Source: Cinnamomum chago (lineage: Eukaryota; Streptophyta; Magnoliopsida; Laurales; Lauraceae). From it: DNA of 64,000 bases. Position numbers and translations under genes: made by a program. Position 1 is the first letter of the stretch; each line of letters begins with the position of its first letter. Shown here piece by piece: positions 47,910-59,528 of this stretch. The stretch is from contig CP142452.1 of the NCBI GenBank assembly GCA_038049695.1, forward strand, positions 51,170,501 to 51,234,500, written 5' to 3'. The notes beneath the pieces are model-generated. The model searched no databases and had not been told where the DNA came from. It saw only the letters and a list, made by a program, of their open reading frames with translations.

Positions 47910-50118
47910 TGTTAGGATTTTTGTAGATTGCAATTTGATGGATGCATTATCATTCAAGCATCATTTGATTTACACACATATGCATTGTTTTAAGAAATCT
48001 TGAAATCTTGTTTTTTACATGCATTGGTTTTTAAGTCTTGAAGATATATTGATTTATGCATGATTTGTTTTTAATCTTGGATGCATTTGTTTTTGAAAAG
48101 AGTTTTAGAAAATCAAGCTTGCCTATGAGTTTTTAATCTTTCAAAATGCTTTAGGCTTTTTATGGTTCATGTTTTAAAACCCTTAGAATGATTTAAAACA
48201 TGTTTTTAAGCTTGATTAAATGGTCCAAAAAGTTCCCCCAAGAAAAACCTTCAAATATGCAAATTTGGGAATTTTTGGTCCCAATGGTCAACCTGCCTGT
48301 GTGGTAGGTCGACCTACCCAGGGACCCGGGTCGACCTACCACACAGCAGGTTGACTGGGTCTTGAAGCACCAACGGTCACTTTTTTTACTGTTGTGTGTA
48401 GCAGGTCGACCCCCCTGTTGGCAGGTCGACCTGGGACTAGCCGTTGGGCATTTTTCTCTATAAAAATGAGTTCTTTCCTTTGCCAAAAGTTGGGAATTTT
48501 AAGGCCCTCCTTGAGGGGTTTTGAGGCAAATACAAGGGAAATGAACTAAGGGATGAAGGGGATCATTAGGAAAGCTAAAGCTTGGATTAATGAAGTTAAA
48601 TCACCAAGTAGGCTCTACTTTCCTTAATCAAATGTTTTCATGCTTTGTTTTACTTTTGGTAAATCTTTTGTAGCATGATAAACTATGTATGAAGTGTTGT
48701 GTCCTTAACATGTTTTATGTTTTGAGTTGATTTATTGTTTTGGATACAACACCATTTGATTCAATCCAAGAAGTACTTTATCTTTGGTAAATCTAAGTAG
48801 ATCATGTTAATGGAAACATCTTTGAAATTATATGTAACATGATCCATATACTTGGTTGAATCTATGGTTGTTGTTTTTCAACATAAGAAAATCACTTTCA
48901 AAACTATCATATGTTTTCATGTCTTTGTTTTATCTTTGGTAAATCTTTAGTAGCATGTTAACCTATGATTTGTTGTGTCCTTAACATATTTTATGTTTTG
49001 AATTGATCTATTGTTTTGGATGCATCACCATTTGATTCAATCCAAGTAGTACTTTATTTGGTAAATCTAAGTAGATCATGTTAATGAAAGAATCTTTGAA
49101 ATTACATGTAACATGATTCATATACTTGATTGAATCTTTGGGTGTTGTTTTTCATCATAAGAAAATCTCTTTCAAATGTATCTTATGTTTTGGATTCAAC
49201 AAACTTTACAAATCATATGTTTTTTGTTTTAAAGTTTCACAACTTGTTTTGCATTGATTGGTATATCATATTCAAGTTGTATTTATAATTACATATGATT
49301 TGTCCCCTAATTTGAATCAAATCTAATTTTATGTTTTATGAGCTACATTGTTGATTTGATTGACATCCCTATGCTTCACATGTTTTGGTCTTTGAATTTT
49401 CACAACTTGTTTAGGATTCAAATGTATATCTTTTACAAGTTAGTTTTAACATGTGATTAGCATTTCCTTAATCATAAATGTTTTATGAGCTAAAACTTTC
49501 AAAAGCCTTAGGCATACATTTATGAGCTTTCATTTTCAAAATGATTGAGGACATCACACACACACATCATGTACTTTCATCTTTGCATTCATAGTGTGTG
49601 TGTATATTAGATTTTCATTTTCATATCCGCCTATTTTAGAGGCAAATGTAATGAGCTTAATTGAATCTCCATCAAGTGTATTATAGACACTAAATTAGTG
49701 AGATAACCAACCTTGTGGTTGAAGAGGTTATTGCTTAGCCTATAAAAGCATCATGTATAGGTTGATGTTAAGCCTTGAAAAACATCAATGTAAAGGTTAT
49801 TGCTTAGCATTGAAAAGCATATTGTAAAGATTATTGCTTAGCCTATTGAAAAGCATAAATAGTGGAAATCCGGTGGGGTGTTGGATCACAAGCCGGTAGT
49901 GGATGTAGGCATTGAGGCCGAACCACTATAAATCCTTGTGTGATGGTGCTTGCTTTGTGGTGATTGTTCTTATTATGCTTCCGCGTTTTGTTTGATAATC
50001 ATCACTTGTGACTAGTTTGTTTTAAAGAAGTTAAAATTGATTAAAATTGGTCATAAATGTAGCTCACCCTATTCACCCCCCCCCCCCCCTCTAGGGTTCG
50101 GATCCCCCGGACTTTACA
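47910..50118 (+). repeat. Solo LTR of the LARD-like family (2209 bp)
   Basis: TGTTAGGATTTTT ... GGACTTTACA with a perfect target duplication gatca (47905-47909 and 50119-50123). It is the plus-strand counterpart of LTRs 16391-18108 and 20038-22217 and shows the complete ends of this family. The palindromes here are TAGGTCGACCTA type (48293-48440), upstream of TATAAAAA at 48459. A run of about 15 C lies near 50077. Confidence 0.93.
48459..48466 (+). promoter_or_regulatory. TATA box in solo LTR 47910-50118
   Basis: CTCTATAAAAATG about 25 bases after the last palindrome. Confidence 0.5.
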
Positions 50119-51826
50119 GATCAGACCAACAGGGTTATCCAAACTTAGTGGTGCCGACTAATAGGTCAAATAACAATCGATACATGTGCAAGTAAAATAA
50201 GTACAAACAAATAAACGGGCAGGACGGGGGTGGTCAAGGGCACACTTTCATTTTATGTGGTGCAATGCACTTCGGGACAAGTAACTGTTACCGGTGTAAC
50301 TTTGATGCTTTCGGGAAACAAGTCATGTACTATAAAACTCGGGAAAAGTGAAATACAATAAACAATTGAGATTTCGGGAAAGTATCGGGTTTAAGATTTA
50401 TTTGAAGTGAATAGGGATCCCGTATGTCGATCTAACAACAATTTGGTACTCTTTGAGTTTGGGAACATTCCGGGCTCCTCATACACTTTCAATTTTCAAA
50501 GCTTCAAATGACATCTTCGTGATATGGTTTCTTTCTCAAATGGCCTCATACATTGCCTAGTGGGTCTCCTTCGACCGACAAAGCTCATCGCTCGAGCGAA
50601 CCGGAGAGTTTGCTCGAGCGAGGAGCTCTCTAGAATGGTTGTTTGGGTAATTTCGGTTACCTAGCGGTCAGATGGCGGTTAGCCGCCGTTGGGTTCGGCG
50701 GTTAGCCGCTGGCTTACTGCGCGACTGACCGCGGTTGGCTTGACAGAAAGACAGGTTACTGGAATTTAACTAAAATGGTTTGGTTAGCTGGCGGTTAGCC
50801 GCTGGCTAACCGTGAGGCTGACCGTGCTTTCAGGAGAAATGTTGCTCTCTGGGAAAGTAACCGAATGAGTTTTCAGGGGAAAAATGTTGCTCTCTGGAAA
50901 AGTAACCGCGATTGTTCGGCTAGCTGGCGGTTAGCTGCCAGTCACTAGCCGGCGAGCCGACAGGTGACCGCTGGCTGACCGCCAGGTGCGGGAAACACCC
51001 ACTGTGTTCATATTTGAGCCATTTTTCCTCCTCAAAACCATTCTCCTCACTTTCACTTAATCCTTACAATAAAACTGAGCTAAAAGCTCTTCCAATGCAA
51101 CTATCTACACTTCTCCACAACTCCAATATGTGTTCATTCCATCACCTCCTCCATCAACATCAAATCCAATACAAAGAAAGAAAAGAAGGAAACCATTTCA
51201 CAACAGAGTACGTTTGGTACGAACAAGAAGAAAATAAATGCAATTCACCAATACACTCATAAGCCATAAATGCACTACCAAACTCTATCATGAACATTTA
51301 TTTCAAACCAATGCAATAAATATGCATGAGTGGAAAATACCAAAATCATCGAAAACTTATAAAAATCAAATCATCCACTTGCCTTGGGTCTTCTAAAAAG
51401 CAAATCAAGCTCTTATACTCTTCCAAGCCAAAGATTCAAGCTATGAACAAAATCCCCAAAACAAACAAACCCTAAAATGGTCAAACAATGAAATAGAAAG
51501 GGAAACCTTACAATAATGGAGATGAAGCTTCTCTAGGGCTAGAAGAATACAAATCTAGAAGAACGGAAGGATTACTTACTTGTAGGTTCTCCAAATGGCA
51601 AGAGTTTGTTCAATGAAGATCTCAAAGTTGGTGGATTTCTCAACAAATGGTATCAAAAGGAAGCTTGCAAGGTGGGGAAGAGAATGATAACTTCCATTTC
51701 TTGATTGATGCAAGTTTGGTGTGGATTGGAGATGGAGAGAGCAAGAAGAAGAAGAAGAAAAGTTGCCAAACAAACCCTAGACTCTCTTTTGTGCTAGAAA
51801 AAGGGAAATGATGAAGATGGGTCTCC

Positions 51827-51834
51827 TTATATAA
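51827..51834 (-). promoter_or_regulatory. TATA box in gypsy A 5' LTR
   Basis: TTATATAA with GGAGACCC downstream on the minus strand. This would be the promoter of the genomic transcript. Confidence 0.6.
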
Positions 51835-52336
51835 GCAATGGAAATGGGTCCCACAACTTAAGACATTCAAGGGCTGAAATCTTGGCTTTCGGGGCTTCTA
51901 ATGAATTCGACGAAGAAGAGAAAAGTGCTCGTTCAAATATCTAGTTTCCAAAAAGTTTATGTTTCGCGGGTTTCGGGAATATCAAGTTTTGGGTACAGAT
52001 TTTGTGTACCATGACTGTTTTGCCCTCAAGGCTATGAAATCGGGTTTCGGGATCTCGAACGGGGATGGGATTAACATGAAAGTTGTAGGGATTAACAATA
52101 CAAATAAAACGGGGTTAAAACAATGAATGTAAAATCTCCGATAAATCCTCAAACGCATGCAAAGTCATAAAGAAGGAACCCCCAAAGGGCCCCACTATCA
52201 CAAAGCAATCAAAATTCCCCAAAACTATTTCAAAAGTTATTCCAAGCCCAACCTAACCAAAATCCACTAAACACACTTAGAACTAAAACACAACTTAATC
52301 AATACTTATCGGGTTCACTCGGGTCGGGGTCTTACA

Positions 52337-53591
52337 CATAGGTTGTTGTTATCAGTGGGTCAGTGACATCTGTCTTGTCGATTTCTCGATCGGTCGGACA
52401 GAAAGCGTATTTTCTTGGTTAACTGGTCAGCGATCTTAGAGCGATCAATGATGATTTCAAGCTCTTGACGGCGGATCCGAGATGTTGACGAAGATCAGTC
52501 AATTTCGAGCATAAAAAATCAGTTTCTCGGAAAATCACAGAGGTAGAACTCCCGAACCGCGAAAGGGGCGGAAAACGGGCCACCCGACGAAAAATCCGGC
52601 GACCATGGGGATTCTTCCGTTTCTCGGCCGTTTTTCGATCTTTTTCGATCCTTTTTTCTCCTGTCTTTTTCTTGACATTTCTCCTCATTTACTGGGTTGA
52701 TTCTCCTAATGAAAACCTGACAAGAAGCCATGCAAATCGGAGCACAAAGTTTCCTATTTTTGGGGAAGGCCGAAGACTTTGTAACCGATTTTCCGTCAAG
52801 AGTCAAAACTAGGTCAAACGATGTCGGAATGACCTGAAATTTGAGGTGAAGCCTCCTGAGCAGTAGATAGGACCAACCATGGGCATTTTTTTAGTTTTGA
52901 AGCCGTGTGGGGTCCCATGGCTAGTAGACTTGATTATGTTGCGGGGAAGATGTAGCGTTTTGATGTACGGTCAACCGATATCCGATTGACTTGAAATTTG
53001 ACAGGGAGCCTAATGGAGTCATTTTGAGATGATCCGTTAGCTCCGATTTGGGTGTCATGGCCCGGGGTGTTCCGCCGCCGGTAGCCTTGATTTTTTTTCG
53101 GAGCGTCAAAGTTGGGTCAAACGTTGCCAAAATGACTTGAAATTTGACGTGTAGCCCTTTGGAAGCATGTTGAAGCCACCCATGTGCTTTATTTGATGGA
53201 TGATGGCCTTGGTAGTACTCGCCACCGAGAGGGTTGATCTTACTGCTCGAGGGTTGATAAACGGTCAAACGTTATCGGTTTGACTTGAAATTTGACATGG
53301 AGCCTTTTGGAGGTATTTTGAGACCATCTGTAGGCTCTGATCGAAGTTTTGATGTCTTCAGCGTCGTCACCGCTAGGAGTGCCTGTTCAGCTGCCGGAGG
53401 AGTGAAGTTGGGTCAAATGATGTTGGAATGGCCCAAAACTTCATGTGAACCCCTTTTTTGGATGTCTTAAAGGATCTTGCAGTTTTTGTTTGATTCTGAC
53501 AAGATCTGATGCTTGAAGTAGCACCACCTGCTTGTAGTAGGATGCAACTTCTTGAAGTTGAAGAGGCAAAGTGACTTTTTTGGTGTCAACA
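52337..53591 (-). repeat. 3' LTR of the Tat-like element, partial (1255 bp)
   Basis: Homologous to the LTR at 7484 in opposite orientation. It contains five repeats of a roughly 120-base unit at 52800-53460. Confidence 0.65.
52800..53460. repeat. Tandem array of about 120-bp units in the LTR
   Basis: Five diverged units each contain ggtcaaacg, tgacttgaaatttgac and a gagcc(t/c)...gg phrase: near 52811, 52968, 53116, 53262 and 53408. Confidence 0.75.
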
Positions 53592-53612
53592 AATGCCCCC
53601 TCGAGCTACAGC
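53592..53612 (-). other. Probable polypurine tract of the Tat-like element
   Basis: The minus strand reads GCTCGAGGGGGCATT directly before TGTTGACACC. Shorter than usual, but correctly placed. Confidence 0.5.
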
Positions 53613-55194
53613 GACGAGTAGCTTTTGGAGTCGATGTGCCTCGAAGAGAAACTTGCAGGAGAGCTTCTGACTTGACCAATAGTCTTTGAGCATTTTTTTT
53701 AATAGCCTTTTGAGTTTTCGAGGGGATTTTATGGTAGTGAGAGGGATCCTGTACCATCTCAAGGCAAAATTTTGAAAATGTCATGACGGAGTCGGATTTG
53801 GGTTTTCGATTTTGGGTTTTCCTTTTGACCTTGTGAACCTAAGGGTTGTATGTGGCCATTAGTGTAAGACCCCGACCCGAGTGAACCGATTAGTGATAAT
53901 TAAGTTGCGTGTTAGTGCTAAGCTTGATTAGTGATTTTGGCTAAGTTGGGCTTGGAATAGCTTTGATTCTAGTTTTGGGCTACTTTGAATGCTTTGGTAA
54001 CTAGTAGGGCCCTTTGGGGGTTCCTTTTCATGACATTGTACATGTTTGGGGATTTATCGGAGATTTTTGCATTCATGGTTTTAATCCCGTTTTATTGGCA
54101 TTGTTATTTCGTTCAACTTTCATGTTGATCCCGTGTCCATTTGAGATCCCGAAACCCGATTTCATAGCCTTGAGGGCAAAACAGTCATTGTGCACTAAAT
54201 CTGTACCCAAAACTTGATATTCCCGAAACCGGTGAAACATATACTTTTTGGAAACTAAATATTTTGGCGATCATTTCTTTCTTCTTAGTCGAATTCATTA
54301 GAAGCCCCGAAAGACAAGATTTCAGCCCTTGCATGCCTTTAGTAGTGGGACCCATTCCCATTTGCTATGTAAGGAGAACCCATCTTCCCATTCCCTTTTT
54401 CCAGCACAAAAAGAACCTAGGGTTTGCTTTTGGCAACTTTTCTTCTTCCTCTTGCTCTCTCCACCTCCAATCCACACCAAGCTTGCATCAATCAAGAAAT
54501 GGAAGTTATCATTCTCCTCCCCACCTTGCAAACTTCCTTATGATACCATTTGTAGAAGAATCCACCAACTTTGAGATCTTCATTGAACTAAACCTTGCCA
54601 TTTGTAGAACCTACAAGTAAGTAATCCTTCCATTCTTATAGATTTGTATTCTTCTAGCCCTAGAGGAGCTCCATCTTCATTATTGCAAATTTTCCCTTTC
54701 TATTTCATTGTTTGACTTTTTAGGGTTTGCTTTGGGGATTTTTGCTCATAGTTTGGATTCCTTGCTTGGAAGAGTATTAGAGCTTGATTTCATTGTTAGA
54801 AGACCCAAGGCAAGTGGATGTTTTGATTTTTATAAGCTTTCAATGATTTTGGTATTTTCCACTCATGCCTATTTATTGCATTGGTTTGAAATAAATGTCC
54901 ATGCTAGAGTTTGGTAGTGCATTTATGACTTATAAGTGTATTGGTGAATGTCATTTAATTCTCTTCTTGTTTGTACTAAATTTACTCTATTGTGAAATGG
55001 TTTCCTTCTTTCTTTGTATGGAATGGGATGTGGATGGAAGAAGTGATGGAGTGAACACATAATGGGTTTTTGGAGAAGTGTAGATAGAGGCATTGGAGGA
55101 GCTCTTAGCTCAATTTTATTACAGGGACTAAGTGGAAGTGGGGAGGATGGTTTTGAGGAGGAGAAATGGCTAAAAATCTGAACACAGTGGGTGT

Positions 55195-55555
55195 TCCCGC
55201 ACCTGGCGGTCAGCCTGCGGTCACCTGGCGGCTAGCGGCTAACCGCCAGCTAGCTGAAATGTCACGGTTGTTTTTCCAGAGAGCATACTTCTCCTCCTGA
55301 AAACCCAGTCAGCTCCACGATTAGCCAGCGGCTAACCGCCGAACCCATCGGCGCCTAACCGCCAGATAACCGCACCTTGGTGGTTAGTTTTCCAGTAAGC
55401 TGCATTTTTGCAGCCCAGCCGCGGTCAACTGCGCGGTCAGCCAGCGGCTAGCCGCCCATCCCAGCGGCAGCTAACCGCCAGGTGACCGAAATTTCCCAGG
55501 TTTCAGAGAGCTCCTCGCTCGAGCGAACTCTCTGGTTCACTCGAGCGCCGAGCTT
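55195..55555. repeat. Mixed palindrome cluster in solo LTR 53863-56944
   Basis: GGCGGCTAGCGGCTAACCGCC-type units are followed by TCGCTCGAGCGAAC units, so both module types seen separately in the sister LTRs occur side by side. Confidence 0.8.
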
Positions 55556-56457
55556 TGTCGATCAAAGGAGATTCACTAGGCATTGTATGAGGTCATTCGA
55601 GAAAGAAACCATATCACGAAGATGTCATTCGAAGTGTTGAAAATTCAAAGCGTATAAGGAGCCCGGAATGTCCCCAAACTCAAAGAGTACCAAATTTTTA
55701 TCAGATCGGCATACGGGGTCCCTATTCACCTTGAACTAGTTTTGAACCCCGATACTTGTCTTGAGATTTCAAAAGCTCTATAGTATTTCATTGTTCCCTA
55801 GATTTATACTACATGCCTTGTTTTCCCGAAAGTATTGAATTACACTTGAAATGGTTACTTGTCTTGAAGTGCATTGCACCACATGATATGACAGTGTGCC
55901 CTTGAGCACCCCCGTCTTGCCCGTTTGTTTATGTATTTGTACTTGATTTACTTGCATGTGTCTCGATTTGTTATTTGACCTATGAGTCAGCATCACTAAG
56001 CTTGGATACCTTGTCGGTTTGATCCACCGACTTGGAGATCCCACTCCCGTCCCGCCAGCTGCAGTTTGGATCCCGATACCCGGTCTATTACCGTGGTCCC
56101 GTCCCGATACCTGGTTCGCTACCGTGGTCCCGTCCCGTATATTTATATTGTATATATGATTTGCGTTGAATCTCCTCACCTTGACTGACTGAGATCAACG
56201 TCCCGTTTTACTGTTGTCACTTTAGTGACAGAGGACTTAGCTCTATGTGATGGCCATCTTGTTAGTTCCCAATCCCTTGGATACCTTATATGTTCTATCT
56301 TGTTTACTTGTTTTCTATCAAATGATTTATCTATTTTATGAGAGTTCTTACTAAAACAGATTTCTATGCTTTCCAAGATATTTCATTCTTATATGTTGTT
56401 GTATCTTTCGTTCTCTTGCCAAACCGTCGTGTCTGACCCGTTTGCTTTGGTACTCTG

Positions 56458-56537
56458 GTCTCGTTGCCGGTTTCCTTGAGGAGGCGGTAGGTGAGCCGCA
56501 ACCTTTAGTCGAGTGGAGCGCTGACGATGTCATGTAG
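56458..56537 (+). other. Conserved exon-like block in LTR, 80-nt form (copy 6)
   Basis: After tactctg (acceptor A changed to T) the frame reads LVAGFLEEAVGEPQPLVEW then SADDVM and TAG at 56535-56537. It is four codons shorter than the other copies and still in frame. Confidence 0.45.
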
Positions 56538-56949
56538 ACATCGGGTTGCTAAGAGAGGCGTAACATTTTGAGGGGGACTATTTAACCATTCATTGGGTTA
56601 TTGTTTTGTTTATATTGGCCTTTGTTGGCCTCTAATTTTGGAGAATGTAAATAAGTGATATTTGTATAAACTTCAACTCACTTTGGGTAAGATGCTAATG
56701 TTCATTGCTCATTCTGATACAGTATATTAGACTTGTGATATTGTCTTATGACCAAGGATGGTTTGACTATTTGATTTGCTACACGGTTCCGCACTTAACA
56801 GAAATATTCATTTATGGTTATGATATCCTCACCGCGGACACCTGTGGGAAATTAAATAAACATATGTTATTATTAAACTGTTGATGTAGATGATCACCAC
56901 CATCACTAGTCCCGATCCCGGATCCCCGGTCCGGGGTCGCGACAATTAG

Positions 56950-57240
56950 GTGGTCAAGAGGGGTTTTTTTTTTGTTTTTTGTTTTTGACCTTGTGACCTA
57001 ACAAGCTATGAGTGGAAGGTTAGGGGGTCGGGGTTTGATTTTTTATTTTAACCTTGTGACTCAACAAGCTGTATGTGGCAAATTGGGGGGTCAGATTTGG
57101 TTTCGACCTTGTGACCTAACAAGCTGTATGTGGCGAGCTAAGGGGTTAGGATTTGGTATTTTGGTTTTGACCTTGTGACCTAACAAGCTTTATGTGGCAA
57201 GTTAGGGGACCAGAGTTTGGTTTTTTATGGAATGTCAATT
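56950..57240. repeat. Tandem array of about 65-bp units
   Basis: Four units plus a split partial one at 53826-53862, each with gaccttgtgac, ctaacaagct and tatgtggcaag. They lie between the polypurine tract and the antisense gene. Confidence 0.8.
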
Positions 57241-57519
57241 TCAAGATTTTGGCTTAATTTGGTTCATGAGGTTGGATGGTTTGGATCTTTGGAAACGCAT
57301 GAGGCTTTTTTTTTTTTTTTTTTTTTTTTTTTGAATGGTTCAATCAACTCAAGAGAGGCATGGAACCATTTTGTATGCTCTTGGTAAAGGAGATTTTTTA
57401 TAGGAAGCCCCTTTTAGTGCCTAGGTGGTCAAACCTGGCTCATGTGGGCTAACCCATGGGATCTTAAGCTTTAGAAGATGGCCTAGATCTCATGTGGTGT
57501 CATTTTGTAAAGCATATCT

Positions 57520-57715
57520 AAAAATATCTCTTGTGGGTAGAGAATATCTAAAAATATCCTTACTTGGAGAGAATCTCTCATGTTTCCTTGTTTTAGGGAG
57601 AGATTTTCTCAAAGTATCTTTCTTTGGAGAGAATATTTCTCATTCCCTTTCTTTTTGGAGAGAATTTCTCAAAGAATCTTCTCTTTAGGAGAGAATATCT
57701 CAAATCTTCTTTCTT
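57520..57715. repeat. Array of about 40-bp ggagagaat(a/t)t(c)tca units
   Basis: Around five imperfect units reading ggagagaatatctcaaa or similar, just upstream of the antisense gene's TATA box. Confidence 0.7.
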
Positions 57716-57789
57716 TTGGGAAAGTTGCTAGTTTTTAGCTCTTACCTCCTTGGTTTTCTCCTTGTTTCCTCTTTTGGTTTACTCTCCTC

Positions 57790-57797
57790 TATAAAAG
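57790..57797 (+). promoter_or_regulatory. TATA box of the antisense plant mobile domain gene
   Basis: CTCTATAAAAGCAAAGG lies about 127 bases before the ATG at 57917. This suggests the antisense gene has its own promoter, facing against the retrotransposon's direction. Confidence 0.6.
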
Positions 57798-57926
57798 CAA
57801 AGGAGGTCGGATCTCTTGCCCTTATTGCTTTCTTTTTGCAAAAGTCTTTCAAGAGTGCTCCAAGATCAAGAACTTCTCTTTTCTTCAAGAATCTTCAAGT
57901 TCTTTCTTCTCCATCCATGGCTTCAA

Positions 57927-58780
57927 GTAAGTTTTCTTCCTTCACAAGAAACTCCATGTAGAAGTAGAAATTCCTTTCTTTTCTTTTTCCCTTTTTTCTT
58001 CTTTTTTTCCACGTGTTTTCTCTCTTTTTTTTTCTTACACATGCTGTTTTTTTTTTCTTTTTTCCTCACATTTTCTCTTTTTTTTTGCACGTTTTTTTTT
58101 AAAGATATTTCTCTCTTTTCTCTCTTCTTTTTTTTTTCTTTCCCTCTTATGTTCACCATGAGAATGAGGTTTATGCAATCCAAGATGTGCATGCATTTTT
58201 TTTTATGCATCAACATAGAAGGCTAGATTCTGTAGGTCAAGCCAACATGATTTTTGACTTGGACAAAGTTTGATTGGTTTTGACCAAGTTGGGTTGGAAT
58301 TGGTCAAACTTTGGTTAAAGTTTTCCTAGCATCTAATGCATGATGATTTTCTTTGATGCATGAGTTTTAGTAAATTGATTGGGAAGCATGATGATGCATA
58401 CCTAGAAATCTTTTGCAAGTTTTGAGATTTGGAGCTCACAGCAATGTTGAGCCCTTTCTTAGTCTTGTAGGATTTTGAGGAGCTTTGTAAGTTTTGGAGT
58501 TTGGAGCTCGCATCAATGTTGAGCCCTTCTTTAAGCGTGTGGAGATTTGATAAGACTGGTTTGATCTCGCAGCAATGTTTGAGTTCATACCTTCTTTGAG
58601 AATGCTTCATTGACTATGAGCTTGCAGTGGTGTTGGGCTAATCTTCAAGCTTCCTATCTTTTTCGGGGTGTTTTCCTTTTCATCGAAATTGTCCTGGAAC
58701 CATGCCAAAATTTCGCTAGAATTTTTTAAGCAAAATTTTGTCATTTTGATGATTGATTTTTTCTTTTCCATCCTTTGTAG
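57927..58780 (+). other. Intron of the antisense PMD gene
   Basis: Begins GTAAGTTTTC and ends CCTTTGTAG. It includes a 190-base pyrimidine-rich stretch (57965-58150) and about four repeats of a phrase like gagctcgcagcaatgttgagc at 58430-58640. Open frames in it are compositional. Confidence 0.65.
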
Positions 58781-59436
58781 GTAGTTTCTCCAGAACGAAC
58801 AAGGCCAAAGAGCCTGCTACTGATGCACCTCGTCGGTCTACCAGGTCTCCTAATGTGGCCATACAGCAGGCCTAGGAGAAGGTCTAGTTTGTGGAGAGAA
58901 ACTTGGAAGAATGTGACTCCCTCAACCGTGATGAGATGAGATAGCGATTGATCGCTCTCAAGGATGAGGAGTTTGATAAGATTATGGTAAGCAATCGTCC
59001 TTGGGTCATGGATGATTAGAGCATTGTGCCCAAGTGTCGCGACCCCGGACCAGGAATCCGAGATCGGGACTAATAATGATGATGATAATGACAGCACATC
59101 GGATTTATGCTATACATTTTTTTAATTTCCAACAGGGGTCCGCGGTGAGGATATCACAACCATCTATGAACATTTCTATTAATTGCGGAAGCGTGTAGTA
59201 AATCAAATGAGAATTCACTTCTAATCACCAGATAACCACATGTATAATCAAGTATCAGAATGAGCAATGATCATTAGCATGTTACCCAAAGTAAGTTAAA
59301 GTTTATACAAAGATCATTTAGTTACATTTTCCAAAAATAGAGGCCAACAAAGGCCAATACATCTCAAAGTATAATCCCAAAAGTATGAGTTATCCACAAC
59401 TCCCAAAATGAATCGCATCTCGACATGACTGAACGT

Positions 59437-59528
59437 CTAAATGACATCATCGGCGCACCACTCAACTAATAGTTACGGTTCTCCGACCGCCTCCTCGTGC
59501 TCCTCCTCGCGATAACCAACAACGGGAC
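59437..59528 (-). other. Conserved 92-nt exon-like block in LTR (copy 7, with a stop)
   Basis: After CTCAG the frame reads PVVGYREEEHEEAVGEP, then a TAA, then LLVEWCADDVI and TAG at 59437. Length still 92 nt. Confidence 0.45.

Larger units (their letters stand above)
23440..52336 (-). mobile_element. Ty3/gypsy retrotransposon 'gypsy A' with four later insertions
   Basis: Minus orientation: 5' LTR 52336-46909, primer-binding site 46908-46894, gag from 46748, protease, reverse transcriptase, RNase H, integrase to about 39160, polypurine tract, 3' LTR from 39150. Interruptions: a copia element (24807-37419) in the 3' LTR and solo LTRs at 43739-46566 (gag) and 47910-50118 (5' LTR), with a further solo LTR inside the copia element. 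With insertions removed the internal region is about 4.9 kb. It was inserted into the Tat-like LTR at 52337. The far end (below 23440) is truncated so the target duplication cannot be checked. Confidence 0.9.
46909..52336 (-). repeat. 5' LTR of gypsy A (about 3.2 kb without the insertion)
   Basis: Minus strand TGTAAGACCCCGACCC at 52336 to GTCGCGACA at 46909, interrupted by the solo LTR 47910-50118 and its 5-bp duplication. The palindrome cluster is at about 50590-50995, TATA at 51827-51834, and the exon-like block at 47349-47440. Confidence 0.92.
53863..56944 (+). repeat. Solo LTR, TGTAAGACCCCGACCC type (3082 bp)
   Basis: TGTAAGACCCCGACCC ... GGGGTCGCGACA with target duplication attag at 53858-53862 and 56945-56949. 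It contains palindrome cluster 55195-55555 with both GGCTAACCGCC and CTCGAGCGA units, and an exon-like block at 56458. The TATA position (about 54366) is degenerate (ctatgtaagg). Confidence 0.95.

Noticed and set aside
57309..57332. Long T run
   Set aside because: Simple homopolymer, possibly inflated by sequencing; no function inferred.
57816..58226. 136-codon Phe-rich ORF and its antisense Lys-rich partner
   Set aside because: Produced by a pyrimidine-rich intron tract.
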